Shown: positions 5,662-5,909 of the stretch, one piece after another
How positions within the stretch are numbered: the stretch's first letter is position 1
Layout: each line of letters begins with the position of its first letter
Origin: Euryarchaeota archaeon Ods04
GTDB taxonomy: Archaea > Halobacteriota > Halobacteria > Halobacteriales > Halorutilaceae
Assembly: GCA_028751055.1 (NCBI GenBank)
Contig: JAQZDD010000075.1
Location: 1 to 5,909, forward strand
Direction: 5' to 3'
Length of the DNA stretch: 5,909 bases
Made by a program: the position numbers and the translations under genes
Notes under the pieces: generated by a model
The model's input: the letters and a program-made list of their open reading frames with translations, nothing else
Told to the model about the DNA's origin: nothing
Database searches by the model: none

Positions 5662-5709
5662 CGGTTCGGAGCGGGCACCGTTCGTTTTTTATCCCTCCGT
5701 CCCGAACCG
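5662..5709. repeat. 8-bp inverted repeat flanking the NAC TATA box
   Basis: CGGTTCGG (5662-5669) and its exact reverse complement CCGAACCG (5702-5709) are separated by 32 nt and placed symmetrically about the TATA element at 5685-5692. The right arm ends 6 nt before the NAC start. If transcription starts near 5716 the repeat is not transcribed, so a protein-binding role is more likely than a hairpin. Chance occurrence in a 100-bp region is not negligible. Confidence 0.35.
5685..5692 (+). promoter_or_regulatory. Promoter (TATA) of the NAC gene
   Basis: TTTTTTAT in otherwise GC-rich DNA is centred about 27 nt before the ATG at 5716. There is no Shine-Dalgarno immediately before that ATG. Both points fit a leaderless haloarchaeal transcript. 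Confidence 0.65.
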
Positions 5710-5715
5710 TCGCGC

Positions 5716-5909
5716 ATGTTCGGAGGAGGCGACTCCCGACGGATGAAGAAGATGATGGAACAGATGGGCGTCAGCATGGACGAGATAGAAGGCGTGGAAG
5801 AGGTAGTCATAAAGACCGGCACGAAAGAAATCGTCGTCGAGAACCCGACCGTCAACGCGATAGAGGCACAGGGGCAGAAGACGTATCAGGTCGTCGGCGA
5901 CTCGACCGA
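5716..5909 (+). CDS. nac: Archaeal nascent polypeptide-associated complex protein (NAC), partial
   Basis: The first 64 codons of archaeal NAC, the homologue of eukaryotic alpha-NAC. The family binds at the ribosome exit tunnel as a homodimer and shields emerging chains. The reading begins MFGGGDSRRMKKMMEQMGV, the characteristic glycine start and Met-rich basic helix that contacts the ribosome. The NAC domain follows, with MDEIEGVEEVVIKTGTKEIV (21-40) and the family hallmark AQGQKTYQVVGD (51-62). The frame is open to the window edge. The full protein would be expected to reach roughly 110-130 residues with a C-terminal UBA domain, which is not visible here. It is divergent from the HTH-CBS operon across a 101-nt region and appears to be transcribed without a leader. 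Confidence 0.93.
   Translation, partial: MFGGGDSRRMKKMMEQMGVSMDEIEGVEEVVIKTGTKEIVVENPTVNAIEAQGQKTYQVVGDST

Noticed and set aside
5649..5855. Minus-strand open frame across the NAC promoter and gene start
   Set aside because: It is antisense to the clear NAC coding sequence and has no recognisable protein features.

Overview
The window looks like a stretch of chromosomal housekeeping DNA from a halophilic euryarchaeon, most probably a member of the Halobacteria. Three things support this. The predicted soluble proteins are very rich in Asp and Glu. Several core genes are archaeal (ribosomal protein L21e, RNA polymerase subunit F/Rpb4, a DUF655 protein, archaeal NAC). Several genes have a TATA-like element 25-30 nt before the start codon, as expected for leaderless haloarchaeal transcripts. 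GC looks like roughly 57-60 % by eye, lower than most haloarchaea, and the Ile codon ATA is unusually common. I cannot name a genus.

Layout. 1-92: the likely tail of an unidentified upstream gene overlapping trpB. 79-2024 (+): trpB and trpA, the two tryptophan synthase subunits, coupled by a TGATG stop/start overlap with a strong Shine-Dalgarno. 2028-3242 (-): a PiT-family inorganic phosphate transporter, convergent with trpA with only 3 nt between stops. 3243-3365: a divergent promoter region. 3366-4631 (+): rpl21e, rpoF and a DUF655 protein, a translation/transcription cluster conserved in archaea. 4628-5614 (-): a probable two-gene operon of an XRE-type HTH-CBS regulator followed by a UspA-type universal stress protein, its end overlapping the DUF655 stop. 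5615-5715: a second divergent promoter region with two palindromic elements. 5716-5909 (+): the N-terminal part of archaeal NAC, running off the window.

How they work together. The trp pair makes tryptophan from indole-3-glycerol phosphate and serine. The L21e/RpoF/DUF655 group and NAC belong to gene expression and nascent-chain handling. The HTH-CBS/UspA pair is plausibly a nucleotide-sensing stress module, because CBS pairs and UspA domains commonly bind adenine nucleotides. The transporter supplies phosphate.

No mobile element, CRISPR array, rRNA or tRNA was seen, and no stretch over 300 bases lacks a gene. I found no plainly new multi-gene system. The most unusual signal is compositional: by direct reading the palindromes GATC and GGCC never occur in 5.9 kb, and CTAG occurs only four times. 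Codon choice visibly follows this: Ile after a G is always ATA or ATT, and Ala after a G is not GCC where I checked.
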